DNA of 64,000 nt from Arion vulgaris (GCA_020796225.1 CM036760.1:4086501-4150500); one strand, 5' to 3'; numbered from the stretch's first letter, positions 20,765-31,660 are shown. A program made the numbers and translations. Notes: generated by a model from the letters alone, not told the origin.

Positions 20765-21370
20765 GCATACATAACAATCAATCAAGTGTCATGTCTGACG
20801 GCGTAGGCGTTCATGTATCTTCACAACTCTCTCTGCTTGGTGCATGTAATCAGTTCTGACGCCAAGTCTGTGTCGAACCTTGATGTCGGGCCATCCAACA
20901 TCTTCTCCCTCTGTCTTCAACGATCTCTCCTTCTCTGAATTGTACCTGTTGTCACCAAATGTTCTAAACCTTCTCTTCGCATTATATGCCCGAAGAACCT
21001 TGATTGCCGGATTACTATTCTTTTGATAAGGTTTCTCTCTCTCTCGCGATCACAGCCCAGACCGATATACCAGACTTCCCCATAAATTCTATTCATGTGG
21101 AAATCTGATTCATGCAGCATTAGCATTGGGGTGTTTTACATCACATCTTCAACACTATTTGGAGCTCTGATGCTTATCCTTCGGCGATGTGTCCGGTTTC
21201 AGTCAGCGTTTACTCGGCTCGCTCTCCGTTCTGTAGCCATCTAGTGTTTTTAAAGGTGTGGGGTAGCTAGCCCCACGCCCAACCTCCTTAGCTACCTCTT
21301 ACGATATGCGTGGCAGGTAACAGTGGTTCTATTGTTTACACCCCAATTTGGACCCGGTAACTACTCGAGC
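20765..21370 (-). mobile_element. LINE I relic joined to a SINE-A2-like head
   Basis: On the minus strand, 21370-21190 starts with CGAGTAGTTACCGGGTCC and the SINE-A head, then GGGCGTGGGGCTAGCTACCC and CACTAGATGGCTACAGAACG. This runs into ACCGGACACATCGCCGAAGG, then an open stretch reading MNRIYGEVWYIGLGCDRERE and RQSRFFGHIMRREGLEHLVT, ending at ATGAACGCCTACGCCGTC. The body is shared with 52.44-52.66 kb and the end with 3.95 kb. Either the LINE carries a SINE-like 5' region or a SINE is fused to it. Confidence 0.7.
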
Positions 21371-22335
21371 GGATACCTTATCTAAAGGAACTACAGACAA
21401 TACATAATACTACAGCATATCAAAGATAGTATTGACAATACCCTTAAAGCATCAATATTACATACAATTTTATTGCTAACTTTCAAACAATCTACACTAG
21501 GCTGTTTTTATTCTTCACCAACATCAACATTTGTTGCAAACCGCGCACGCACATGATCCAATTTGAAAAGGAAACGGATAGGCTAGCTTAGATTGATTAA
21601 GACGATGTTGTCATGAAAGTGCTGTCATTCTTGTCCCCAATCTGAGGTGAGTAGGATAAAATATTAATGTGCAAGTATTTCAAGGCAACAGTATGGCTGG
21701 TGGTAATTCTTTACTTGACAATCAGAGAGCGAGTGACGAGTAGAGAAACTCAATATTTCTTTGTTCATCACTTGCCGTTTCTCTGACGTTGTATGGTAAC
21801 TCGACGTTGTATGGTAACTCGACGTTACGTCGAGTAATCGACAAAAAAACGAGACGGACTTCATCTCTTTCACGCGAGTCATTCTCACGCTTAACCTAAT
21901 ATGGCGGCCTGCCATCAGGATGAAGGGGAAACTCTTGTACGAATAGAAACGATTTTGGTTCATCTTCCGGCAACCGTACAAAGAAAAGCTGCCCTGTGTA
22001 AAGGGGGATGATTCTGATTGAATTTTGTCCCCAAAAAGAAATTGAAACATCGGGGCAAAGAAAACAATAGGGTTTCACCAAGATTTGGTGGCTTTGACGA
22101 TGCCAAGGACGACCGGATGAGAGAAATGGAAGAACGGAGTAATTGACTGATTGACGGACGCAAGGGATGTTTTCTCAGCAATATTTTTGGATATAATTCA
22201 ATAGTCAAAGAATGACTGGTCGAGAAAACAAGATCTCTGGTACAAAAATACGTAATTACAAACGTGGCATAGATCGCTAAGTTTATCATATATATAGCCC
22301 ATATATTTTATAATTTTGTATTAAAATTGCCTGTG
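21371..22335. other. unassigned sequence
   Basis: No gene supported. Overlapping minus-strand frames of 128, 109 and 61 codons occupy 21664-22289 but disagree in frame and show no domain. TCGACGTTGTATGGTAAC is tandemly doubled near 21.79-21.82 kb. Confidence 0.3.
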
Positions 22336-22339
22336 TGGT

Positions 22340-22595
22340 ACCGGCGCTCGCAAGGGAAGCAAAGAATAGTAACACTGTTACCCACAAGGCATGTCGTAAG
22401 CAACCACTGAGGTAGGGACTAAGGAAGCCACTCTAGTAAATAAAAAGCATCGCAGAAATCGGATCTGCTGACCTAATTGTAGGCGTATAACTAGCCCAAC
22501 GTACAATCGCTCTTATGCACAAATCACATAAAAATCACACAGAGTGGTTAACATATGGTGGATATGGAGCATTCATCAAAGAAGAAATATTTGAA
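22340..22595 (+). mobile_element. SINE-B
   Basis: AAGAATAGTAACACTG head, CACAAGGCATGTCGTAAGCA, the CTAGTAAATAAAAAGCATCG block, CCCAACGTACAATCGCTCTT, AATCACACAGAGTGGTTAAC and a GAAGAAATATT end. No TSD found. Confidence 0.8.
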
Positions 22596-22704
22596 AAAGT
22601 TGTTAAGTTTTATCCATGTAATTTATAATGTGCAGACAAGTAGATTGTTTCAATCAACATACGCAGACGGTATGAAGATGTTCAAACGAAACATAGATAC
22701 ACTT

Positions 22705-22800
22705 TTCTTCTATTTTCTTCTTCTTCTTCTTCTTCTTCTTCACACGCTTCATATCGAGCACTTGTTAACCACTCTTTGTGATTTGTATGTAACCAGAGTG
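22705..22800 (-). mobile_element. SINE-B 3' fragment
   Basis: Only the last 90 bp, minus strand: ACAAATCACAAAGAGTGGTT, AACAAGTGCTCGATATGAAG and a long GAAGAAGAAGAAG tail. Confidence 0.75.
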
Positions 22801-22849
22801 TAAACAAAAACATGGAACACCCAAAAACCACCTGAAGGAGAACAATATA

Positions 22850-23106
22850 AACTGGTTTAAAGGGTTTTTAAGCCGAAGTATTGACTTCATTGCACCGGGT
22901 TTTACCCCATATGGCTCGGTCCTCTCCGCAGAAATGGCAGCCACCTGCCGAGAGTATTGCACAAAGCACGAACTCCGTAGCTCCTGCAACAATCCTAGAA
23001 GTCTCTGGGAAAAACTGCACTCGTGAACAGAAGTCCGCGGTCCGGATTCGATTTCACGAACTTCGACTCACAAGGCAAAGGGCTTAACCACTTATCCACA
23101 GAGACC
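22850..23106 (-). mobile_element. SINE-D
   Basis: The minus strand starts GGGTCTCTGTGGATAAGTGG (A box TGGATAAGTGGTTAAG), has a diverged B box (GAAATCGAATCC), then CAGAGACTTCTAGGATTGTT, GCAGGAGCTACGGAGTTCGT, TGCCATTTCTGCGGAGAGG and ACCCGGTGCAATGAAGTCAA. Nearly full length. It is followed at 23.16 kb by a new tandem repeat. Confidence 0.88.
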
Positions 23107-23156
23107 CTCAAAGTATATCAGGAACTGAATGGAATGAGTACACATGACGGCCAAGA

Positions 23157-23285
23157 ATGGCGTGCATTTGTTGGTGCCCTAAGCGCCAAGTAGGTCAAAA
23201 TGGTGTATTTATTGGTGTCCTCAGCGCTAAGTACGTCAAAAGCGTGTATTTGTTGGTGCCCTCAGCGCCAAGAACGTCAAAAACT
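23157..23285. repeat. three-copy 41-42 bp tandem repeat
   Basis: Units with TTTGTTGGTGCCCTAAGCGC then CAAGTAGGTCAAAA. The period is close to that of the large array that follows, but the sequence is unrelated. Confidence 0.85.
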
Positions 23286-23335
23286 ACAAAGAGAGAGAGA
23301 AGGGAATATACAACTTATAAGATTAGTCACATCAC

Positions 23336-26300
23336 CATGGACATCCCTTTGACAAGTTCATGGACTACCATGTTTGTATGGACATCACTTTGACAAGTTC
23401 ATGGACTACCATGTTTGTATGGACATCACTTTGACAAGTTCATGGACTACCATGTTTGTATGGACATCACTTTGACAAGTTCATGGACTACCATGTTTGT
23501 ATGGACATCACTTTGACAAGTTCATGGACTACCATGTTTGTATGGACATCACTTTGACAAGTTCATGGACTACCATGTTTGTATGGACATCACTTTGACA
23601 GGTTCATGGACTACCATGTTTGTATGGACATCACTTTGACAAGTTCATGGACTACCATGTTTGTATGGACATCACTTTGACAAGTTCATGGACTACCATG
23701 TTTGTATGGACATCACTTTGACAGGTTCATGGACTACCATGTTTGTATGGACATCACTTTGACAAGTTCATGGACTACCATGTTTGTATGGACATCACTT
23801 TGACAAGTTCATGGACTACCATGTTTGTATGGACATCACTTTGACAAGTTCATGGACTACCATGTTTGTATGGACATCACTTTGACAAGTTCATGGACTA
23901 CCATGTTTGTATGGACATCACTTTGACAAGTTCATGGACTACCATGTTTGTATGGACATCACTTTGACAAGTTCATGGACTACCATGTTTGTATGGACAT
24001 CACTTTGACAAGTTCATGGACTACCATGTTTGTATGGACATCACTTTGACAAGTTCATGGACTACCATGTTTGTATGGACATCACTTTGACAAGTTCATG
24101 GACTACCATGTTTGTATGGACATCACTTTGACAAGTTCATGGACTACCATGTTTGTATGGACATCACTTTGACAAGTTCATGGACTACCATGTTTGTATG
24201 GACATCACTTTGACAAGTTCATGGACTACCATGTTTGTATGGACATCACTTTGACAAGTTCATGGACTACCATGTTTGTATGGACATCACTTTGACAAGT
24301 TCATGGACTACCATGTTTGTATGGACATCACTTTGACAGGTTCATGGACTACCATGTTTGTATGGACATCACTTTGACAAGTTCATGGACTACCATGTTT
24401 GTATGGACATCACTTTGACAAGTTCATGGACTACCATGTTTGTATGGACATCACTTTGACAGGTTCATGGACTACCATGTTTGTATGGACATCACTTTGA
24501 CAAGTTCATGGACTACCATGTTTGTATGGACATCACTTTGACAAGTTCATGGACTACCATGTTTGTATGGACATCACTTTGACAAGTTCATGGACTACCA
24601 TGTTTGTATGGACATCACTTTGACAAGTTCATGGACTACCATGTTTGTATGGACATCACTTTGACAAGTTCATGGACTACCATGTTTGTATGGACATCAC
24701 TTTGACAAGTTCATGGACTACCATGTTTGTATGGACATCACTTTGACAAGTTCATGGACTACCATGTTTGTATGGACATCACTTTGACAAGTTCATGGAC
24801 TACCATGTTTGTATGGACATCACTTTGACAAGTTCATGGACTACCATGTTTGTATGGACATCACTTTGACAAGTTCATGGACTACCATGTTTGTATGGAC
24901 ATCACTTTGACAAGTTCATGGACTACCATGTTTGTATGGACATCACTTTGACAAGTTCATGGACTACCATGTTTGTATGGACATCACTTTGACAAGTTCA
25001 TGGACTACCATGTTTGTATGGACATCACTTTGACAAGTTCATGGACTACCATGTTTGTATGGACATCACTTTGACAAGTTCATGGACTACCATGTTTGTA
25101 TGGACATCACTTTGACAAGTTCATGGACTACCATGTTTGTATGGACATCACTTTGACAAGTTCATGGACTACCATGTTTGTATGGACATCACTTTGACAG
25201 GTTCATGGACTACCATGTTTGTATGGACATCACTTTGACAAGTTCATGGACTACCATGTTTGTATGGACATCACTTTGACAGGTTCATGGACTACCATGT
25301 TTGTATGGACATCACTTTGACAAGTTCATGGACTACCATGTTTGTATGGACATCACTTTGACAAGTTCATGGACTACCATGTTTGTATGGACATCACTTT
25401 GACAAGTTCATGGACTACCATGTTTGTATGGACATCACTTTGACAAGTTCATGGACTACCATGTTTGTATGGACATCACTTTGACAGGTTCATGGACTTC
25501 CATGTTTGTATGGACATCACTTTGACAAGTTCATGGACTACCATGTTTGTATGGACATCACTTTGACAGGTTCATGGACTACCATGTTTGTATGGACATC
25601 ACTTTGACAAGTTCATGGACTACCATGTTTGTATGGACATCACTTTGACAAGTTCATGGACTACCATGTTTGTATGGACATCACTTTGACAAGTTCATGG
25701 ACTACCATGTTTGTATGGACATCACTTTGACAAGTTCATGGACTACCATGTTTGTATGGACATCTTTTTGACAAGTTCATGGACTACCATGTTTGTATGG
25801 ACATCACTTTGACAAGTTCATGGACTACCATGTTTGTATGGACATCACTTTGACAAGTTCATGGACTACCACGTTTGTTTGGACATCACTTTGACAAGTT
25901 CATGGACTACCATGTTTGTATGGACATCACTTTGACAAGTTCATAGACTACCATGTTTGTATGGACATCACTTTGACAAGTTCAAGGACTACCATGTTTG
26001 TATGGACATCTTTTTGACAAGTTCATGGACTACCATGTTTGTATGGACATCACTTTGACAAGTTCATGGACACCATGTTTGTATGGACATCACTTTGACA
26101 AGTTCATGGACTACCATGTTTGTATGGACATCACTTTGACAAGTTCATGGACTACCATGTTTGTATGGACATCACTTTGACAAGTTCATGGACTACCATG
26201 TTTGTATGGACATCACTTTGACAAGTTCATGGACTACCATGTTTGTATGGACATCACTTTGACAAGTTCATGGACTACCATGTTTGTATGGACATCACTT

Positions 26301-26397
26301 TGACAAGTTCATGGACTACCATGTTTGTATGGACATCACTTTGACAAGTTCATGGACTACCATGTTTGTATGGACATCACTTTGACAAGTTCATGGA
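23336..26397. repeat. large satellite array, 41-bp unit, about 75 copies
   Basis: Unit: CATCACTTTGACAAGTTCAT then GGACTACCATGTTTGTATGGA. It is highly homogeneous for about 2.5 kb and more diverged in the last 600 bp (CATCTTTTTG, CACGTTTGTTTGG, TCATAGAC, TCAAGGAC, and a one-base-short GGACACC unit). The AAG/AGG marker shows block duplications (see findings). As 41 is not a multiple of 3, no long reading frame is sustained. Confidence 0.99.
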
Positions 26398-26667
26398 CTG
26401 GATGGTAACATACCAGCCGTCTACTTCAGCACTTGCAATAAAATTCAGCGTGACTCGACTTTCTTGAAAACAGAAATGAATAGTTCAAGAGCAGTGAAGC
26501 CAATCCAACGATTTGATTGGATATTTTTTCATCCCTTCTGAACTCTTTCTAAGTGTCATTCACGATAGTCGTGTAGCCTTTGAATGCACGGAAGACCGGT
26601 TTGAAACCATTACGACTGTTGTTATTGTGGTTGAACTGTGTCATTATGTAAAATTATGTTTTCTGAC
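26398..26667. other. unassigned spacer
   Basis: No gene or repeat recognised. Confidence 0.3.
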
Positions 26668-26679
26668 AATTCTAGTGCT

Positions 26680-26930
26680 TCTTCTTCTTCGCGTTCGTTC
26701 TTCACGACCAATTTTAATCACTCTTTGTGATATGTTTGGTCTTGGCCAAGAACGTGTATACGTTGCACATTGGTTTGGTAGGTCCCTAAACGCATAGACC
26801 TCTACACGTTTAGGACATGTGCATCCGATTTCAGCCAAACCTCCTTAGTCGCCTCCTACGACATGCATGGCAGGTAACAGTGGTTCCATTTTTTACACCC
26901 CAAATTTGGGCCCCGGTAACCACTCGGGCG
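26680..26930 (-). mobile_element. SINE-A, full length
   Basis: Minus strand: CGCCCGAGTGGTTACCGGGG (tRNA Leu/Ser-like A-box region), CCCAAATTTGGGGTGTAAAA, GCCATGCATGTCGTAGGAGG, GTGCAACGTATACACGTTCT, ATTAAAATTGGTCGTGAAGA, ending ACGCGAAGAAGAAGAAG. Flanks AATTCTAGTGCT (26668-26679) and AATTCTATTGCT (26931-26942) are a 12-bp TSD with one mismatch. Confidence 0.93.
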
Positions 26931-27029
26931 AATTCTATTGCTCATTATTATGTTTTATTTAGTGTTAAATTTATGTTCCTTTAGTTTTAGAAAACTTTGC
27001 AACTCGGTTACTGTCATTACTGTCTGTTA

Positions 27030-27258
27030 CCGATTTTGAGCGGACTAGAAGAGGGGGAAGGGCATTAACCTGGGGAATTTAATGATCGCATGGTTAGTCC
27101 AGTCACCGCGAAACAGTTCAGGTTAGGAATTTTTTCTTTATGTCCCCCAACAGGAAAGACTAATTTTCCTTACTGGGGATTGAACCCGTCTATCCAGAAT
27201 GGGAACCCACGCTCTAATCTATACGGCCAGACGTTCCTCTCGGCAGCACTCGATTACT
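27030..27258 (-). mobile_element. SINE-E (tRNA-derived)
   Basis: Minus strand: ACGTCTGGCCGTATAGATTA (A-box-like), then ACGGGTTCAATCCCC (27176-27188, B box), then TAAAGAAAAAATTCCTAACC and GCGGTGACTGGACTAACCAT. Matches 59.23-59.45 kb on the same strand and 4.15 kb on the other. Confidence 0.75.
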
Positions 27259-27490
27259 TTGTTTCAGAAAGGTACAGGGTACTCTTTTATGATGAAAAAA
27301 TACATCTCTCTCTCTCTCTGACATTCTATCTCCCTCTCTCTTATTTATTTCCGGATCAAATGAAACATACTCTTGTCGATTACCACTGACTTTCTTCTTC
27401 TTCTCCTTCAACAGTTTTCAGGCTTTGTCTTGTATTCTTCTCAAGTAGTAAGTATGTGTCAATATAGCTCATCTTGAACTGACATGAGGC
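27259..27490. other. unassigned spacer
   Basis: Contains a short (CT)n run; no gene. Confidence 0.3.
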
Positions 27491-27494
27491 TTGG

Positions 27495-27770
27495 CTATGT
27501 GTGTTTCCTCTGTTTATCGTATGTTAGACGATGTTACAGAATGTGTTTCTGTCAGTTTGCTGGTGTCACATGTGCATATGTCAGTAAGGTCTATGTTGGA
27601 CGCTATTGCAGTATGTAAGTCACTGTCATCTTGCTGGTGTTACATGTGCATATGTCAGTAAGGTCTATGTTAGACGCTGTTGCAGTATGTAAGTCACTGT
27701 CATCTTGCTGGTGTTACATGTGCATATGTCAGCAAGGTCTATGTTGGACGCTGTTGCAGTATGTGTGTCG
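27495..27770. repeat. 74-bp tandem repeat, about 3.5 copies
   Basis: ACATGTGCATATGTCAG recurs at 27568, 27642 and 27716, a period of exactly 74 bp. Each unit also holds GTCTATGTTGGACGCTGTTG and CAGTATGTAAGTCACTGTCA. It leads straight into the 31-bp array. Confidence 0.92.
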
Positions 27771-29013
27771 CTGTCAGCTTGCTGATGTCACATGTGTGTC
27801 GCTGTCAGCTTGCTGATGTCACATGTGTGTCGCTGTCAGCTTGCCGATGTCACATGTGTGTCGCTGTCAGCTTGCCGATGTCACATGTGTGTCGCTGTCA
27901 GCTTGCCGATGTCACATGTGTGTCGCTGTCAGCTTGCCGATGTCACATGTGTGTCGCTGTCAGCTTGCCGATGTCACATGTGTGTCGCTGTCAGCTTGCC
28001 GATGTCACATGTGTGTCGCTGTCAGCTTGCTGATGTCACATGTGTGTCGCTGTCAGCTTGCCGATGTCACATGTGTGTCGCTGTCAGCTTGCTGATGTCA
28101 CATGTGTGTCGCTGTCAGCTTGCCGATGTCACATGTGTGTCGCTGTCAGCTTGCCGATGTCACATGTGTGTCGCTGTCAGCTTGCTGATGTCACATGTGT
28201 GTCGCTGTCAGCTTGCCGATGTCACATGTGTGTCGCTGTCAGCTTGCCGATGTCACTGTCGCTGTCGCTCATGTCATGTGTCGCGCCCGATGTCACATGT
28301 GTGTCGCTGTCAGCTTGCCGATGTCACATGTGTGTCGCTGTCAGCTTGCCGATGTCACATGTGTGTCGCTGTCAGCTTGCCGATGTCACATGTGTGTCGC
28401 TGTCAGCTTGCCGATGTCACATGTGTGTCGCTGTCAGCTTGCCGATGTCACATGTGTGTCGCTGTCAGCTTGCCGATGTCACATGTGTGTCGCTGTCAGC
28501 TTGATGATTCACATGTGTGTCGCTGTCAGCTTGCCGATGTCACATGTGTGTCGCTGTCAGCTTGCCGATGTCACATGTGTGTCGCTGTCAGCTTGCCGAT
28601 GTCACATGTGTGTCGCTGTCAGCTTGCCGATGTCACATGTGTGTCGCTGTCAGCTTGCCGATGTCACATGTGTGTCGCTGTCAGCTTGCCGATGTCACAT
28701 GTGTGTCGCTGTCAGCTTGCCGATGTCACATGTGTGTCGCTGTCAGCTTGCTGATGTCACATGTGTGTCGCTGTCAGCTTGCTGATGTCACATGTGTGTC
28801 ACTGTCAGCTTGCCGATGTCACATGTGTGTCGCTGTCAGCTTGCCGATGTCACATGTGTGTCGCTGTCAGCTTGCCGATGTCACATGTGTGTCGCTGTCA
28901 GCTTGCTGATGTCACATGTGTGTCACTGTCAGCTTGCTGATGTCACATGTGTGTCACTGTCAGCTTGCTGATGTCACATGTGTGTCACTGTCAGCTTGCT
29001 GATGTCACATGTG
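27770..29013. repeat. satellite array, 31-bp unit, about 40 copies
   Basis: Unit: TGTGTGTCGCTGTCAGCTTG then CCGATGTCACA, with CTG/CCG and CGC/CAC variants. One scrambled patch lies at 28.25-28.29 kb and one gap at 28.50 kb. All three plus-strand frames are open because the unit lacks stops in every phase, giving a 320-codon Cys-rich frame with a 31-residue period; this is not a gene. Confidence 0.99.
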
Positions 29014-29015
29014 CA

Positions 29016-29176
29016 CAATGGTGGCTTGTGGTCATTTTTCTTAGTGGGACCAGACACATATTTTTGAAAAGAAATCATGTGTTTTGTTTAGTATTTACTA
29101 TTCCTGGAAGTTATTCCCCCTTTCGATTATTAGTGGGACCACGCCCCCACTGGCCCTTAATGACGAGCCGCCCCTG
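29016..29176. mobile_element. hAT-like MITE
   Basis: 161 bp. The right end read inward is CAGGGGCGGCTCGTCATTAA and the left end is CAATGGTGGCTTGTGGTCAT, a decayed pair of the CAGTGGCGGCTCGT terminal inverted repeats seen intact at 47.93 kb. Flanks CATGTGCA (29008-29015) and CATATGCA (29177-29184) are an 8-bp TSD with one mismatch, as expected for hAT. It was inserted at the right-hand edge of the 31-bp array. Confidence 0.88.
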
Positions 29177-29184
29177 CATATGCA

Positions 29185-29385
29185 TAAGCCAGCATGATCT
29201 ATCTTGGACTTGTTACTGATAATTATTGTATATTTCAATTCAGCGTTCCTTATAGAACATCCTGTTATTTTCACTTGTTAATTTAACATGTTATTTTTGT
29301 TTATAACATCTGGTTTTTCAGTTTTTATTTCATCTTCTTATTTGCTATTGATATTTTACTGTGTTATTTTTATCCTGATCTTATT
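29185..29385. other. unassigned spacer
   Basis: A+T-rich, with TTATTTT-type words that resemble degenerate units of the array that follows. Confidence 0.35.
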
Positions 29386-30283
29386 ATTGTGTGTTATTTC
29401 ATCCTAGTCTTATCATTATGTTATTTCATACTAGTCTTATCATTATGTTATTTCATACTAGTCTTATCATTATGTTATTTCATACTAGTCTTATCATTAT
29501 GTTATTTCATACTAGTCTTATCATTATGTTATTTCATACTAGTCTTATCATTATGTTATTTCATCCTAGTCTTATCATTATGTTATTTCATCCTAGTCTT
29601 ATCAATATGTTATTTCATACTAGTCTTATCATTATGTTATTTCATCCTAGTCTTATCATTATGTTATTTCATCCTAGTCTTATCAATATGTTATTTCATA
29701 CTAGTCTTATCATTATGTTATTTCATCCTAGTCTTATCAATATGTTATTTCATCCTAGTCTTATCATTATGTTATTTCACCCTAGTCTTATCAATATGTT
29801 TTTTCATACTAGTCTTATCATTATGTTATTTCATCCTAGTCTTATCATTATGTTATTTCATCCTAGTCTTATCATTATGTTATTTCATCCTAGTCTTATC
29901 AATATGTTATTTCATACTAGTCTTATCATTATGTTATTTCATCCTAGTCTTATCATTATGTTATTTCATCCTAGTCTTATCAATATGTTATTTCATACTA
30001 GTCTTATCATTATGTTATTTCATCCTAGTCTTATCAATATGTTATTTCATCCTAGTCTTATCATTATGTTATTTCACCCTAGTCTTATCAATATGTTTTT
30101 TCATACTAGTCTTATCATTATGTTATTTCATCCTAGTCTTATCAATATGTTATTTCATACTAGTCTTATCAATATGTTATTTCATACTAGTCTTATCATT
30201 ATGTTATTTCATACTAGTCTTATCAATATGTTATTTCATACTAGTCTTATCAATATGTTATTTCATACTAGTCTTATCCTTGT
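29386..30283. repeat. satellite array, 27-bp unit, about 33 copies
   Basis: Unit: CTAGTCTTATCATTATGTTA then TTTCATA or TTTCATC. Because 27 is a multiple of 3, two plus-strand frames (355 and 312 codons) stay open with a 9-residue period; one of them runs on into the SINE-C downstream. These are array artefacts. A 297-bp (11-unit) block is duplicated (see findings). Confidence 0.99.
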
Positions 30284-30285
30284 GT

Positions 30286-30485
30286 TCCCGTTTGTCCAGC
30301 GTGTTCGTAGCGCGTTGGACGACGAGTGACAAGCGCCCTGTGAGTGCAGTTAAATTCCGCGGACTGGCAGAAAAGCCACAGGTTCTCCAAATTTACTGTG
30401 TTCGTGGCACCGAACCGAAGTGTTACGATGTCCATGGCACCGAGCCAAAGAGCTGAAAGCTCAAGTGCTTCTGGATCGAAAAAAC
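30286..30485 (+). mobile_element. SINE-C at the end of the 27-bp array
   Basis: Head CAGCGTGTTCGTAGCGCGTT, mutated B box (CAGTTAAATTCCG), CAGAAAAGCCACAGGTTCTC, GTGTTCGTGGCACCGAACCG, and a tail after CTTCTGGATCGAAAAAA. GTGTTATTTCATC follows the tail and is array-like, so the SINE probably landed inside the array. Confidence 0.88.
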
Positions 30486-30509
30486 AACCCAAAAAGTGTT
30501 ATTTCATCA

Positions 30510-30602
30510 ATTAAAGAACCGTAACAAAAACATTACCGTTCGAAAGCAATGGCAAACTACTGAAAGTATAAGTGGTGCCTAGAAAATCAAGGACTCGTTT
30601 AA
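30510..30602 (+). mobile_element. SINE-F 3' fragment
   Basis: CGAAAGCAATGGCAAACTAC, TGAAAGTATAAGTGGTGCCT and AGAAAATC match the 3' part of SINE-F at 3.03 and 44.39 kb. The tRNA-like head is missing, replaced by the SINE-C tail region. Confidence 0.65.
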
Positions 30603-31090
30603 TGTGTTTGGGGGTGACGTCGTGTAAAGAATTTTCATTTTTCAATAACTTAAGTGTTGCTGGTAATAACATATAGAGACTTCAAGAAAATGTGGAAGAC
30701 GAGGATGTCGATGATGACTCTTAAAAAAGATAGCTCCACAAATTGATGTTTCGAAGAAGACATCCAAGAACTATCAGAGTTTGTAATACAGACCTGTGAC
30801 AACAATTCTTGGTGGTCACACGTTATCTCTGTTTTCTTATGTCTGTGTGAGCTTTCGGACAAGGGGCTAAGAATAATATCGAGCGTCCATCGGACTAGTC
30901 TTGTTCTGACATCTTACACGCCCTCTGCTGGACACCATGAAAACTGGTTCCTATTACTTTTCACTAACTTTGTCTGCTCTTTCGGGACTAAAACAAACAT
31001 GTCTGCACGCATGAGCAAAAGGTATAGTCCTTTTGTGTGTATGGAATTGTAGTTGTTTCTTTGCTATGTTCTTTGACTTTTTCTGAAACT
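30603..31090. other. unassigned sequence
   Basis: No gene. CGCCCTCTGCTGGACAC at about 30920 is a word often seen in animal interspersed repeats, but there is no second copy here. Confidence 0.3.
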
Positions 31091-31094
31091 GTCT

Positions 31095-31260
31095 TAATCT
31101 CGTTGTTTGTTCTATATCTTATGCTTGACAAAGACCTTTTAGTCGAAACCTCGCTAGATCTAGTTTTTATATTTTGTAAAACTACATTACTTCATTTGTA
31201 TGTGTTTCTCCTTTGCTACATAGTTTTACTGCAGTCTTCCTATTTATATGTTGTAGTATC
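31095..31260 (+). mobile_element. repeat X copy with hammerhead-like motif
   Basis: Core at 31124-31150: CTTGACAAAGACC, TTTT, AGTCGAAACC, then TTTTGTAAAACTACATTAC and CTACATAGTTTTACTGCAGT. In stem position 2 it has A-T where most copies have G-T. Confidence 0.55.
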
Positions 31261-31660
31261 AGAGCAGCAGTAAGGGTAGTAGTAAAGTAGTAGCTGTCTC
31301 CTTTGCTACATAGTTTACTGCAGTCTTCCTTATGTTGATATCAGAGCAGCAGTAGTAGTAGTAGTAGTAGCAGCAGCTTTCTCCTTTGCTACATAGTTTT
31401 ACTGCAGTCTTCCCTTATGTTGATATCAGAGCAGCAGTAGTAGTAGTAGTAGTAGTAGCTGTTTTTGTCTTTCCTTTGCTAGCATAGAGTAGTAGAAACT
31501 GCGATGTTCTCAGTCCCTTATGTTGATATCAGAGCAGCAGCAGTAGTAGTAGTAGTAGTAGTAGCTGTCTCCTTTGCTACATAGTTTTACTGCAGTCTTC
31601 CCTTATGTTGATATCAGAGCAGCCGTAGTAGTAGTAGTAGCAGAAGCTGTTCAATACACG
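31261..31660. repeat. tandem expansion of the repeat X tail with GTA microsatellites
   Basis: CTTTGCTACATAG recurs at about 31.21, 31.30, 31.38, 31.48 (disrupted) and 31.57 kb. Each is followed by TTTTACTGCAGTCTTCC, TTATGTTGATATCAGAGCAG and a (CAG/TAG)n run. The unit is 80-95 bp. The array grows out of the 3' end of a dispersed repeat. Confidence 0.85.

Noticed and set aside
21664..22289. overlapping minus-strand frames of 61-128 codons
   Set aside because: Different frames overlap, there is no domain, and no splice or promoter signal favours one.
23336..26397. CRISPR array
   Set aside because: Units are contiguous with no spacers between them; the same applies to the 28-, 31- and 34-bp arrays. 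The context is eukaryotic.
27792..28754. 320-codon Cys-rich frame resembling a secreted repeat protein
   Set aside because: The 31-bp unit is open in every forward phase; there is no signal peptide, and the peptide repeats with the unit.
29389..30456. 355-codon hydrophobic repeat frame
   Set aside because: Translation of the 27-bp array running on into a SINE-C; the C-terminal VFVARWTT peptide occurs at other SINE-C copies.
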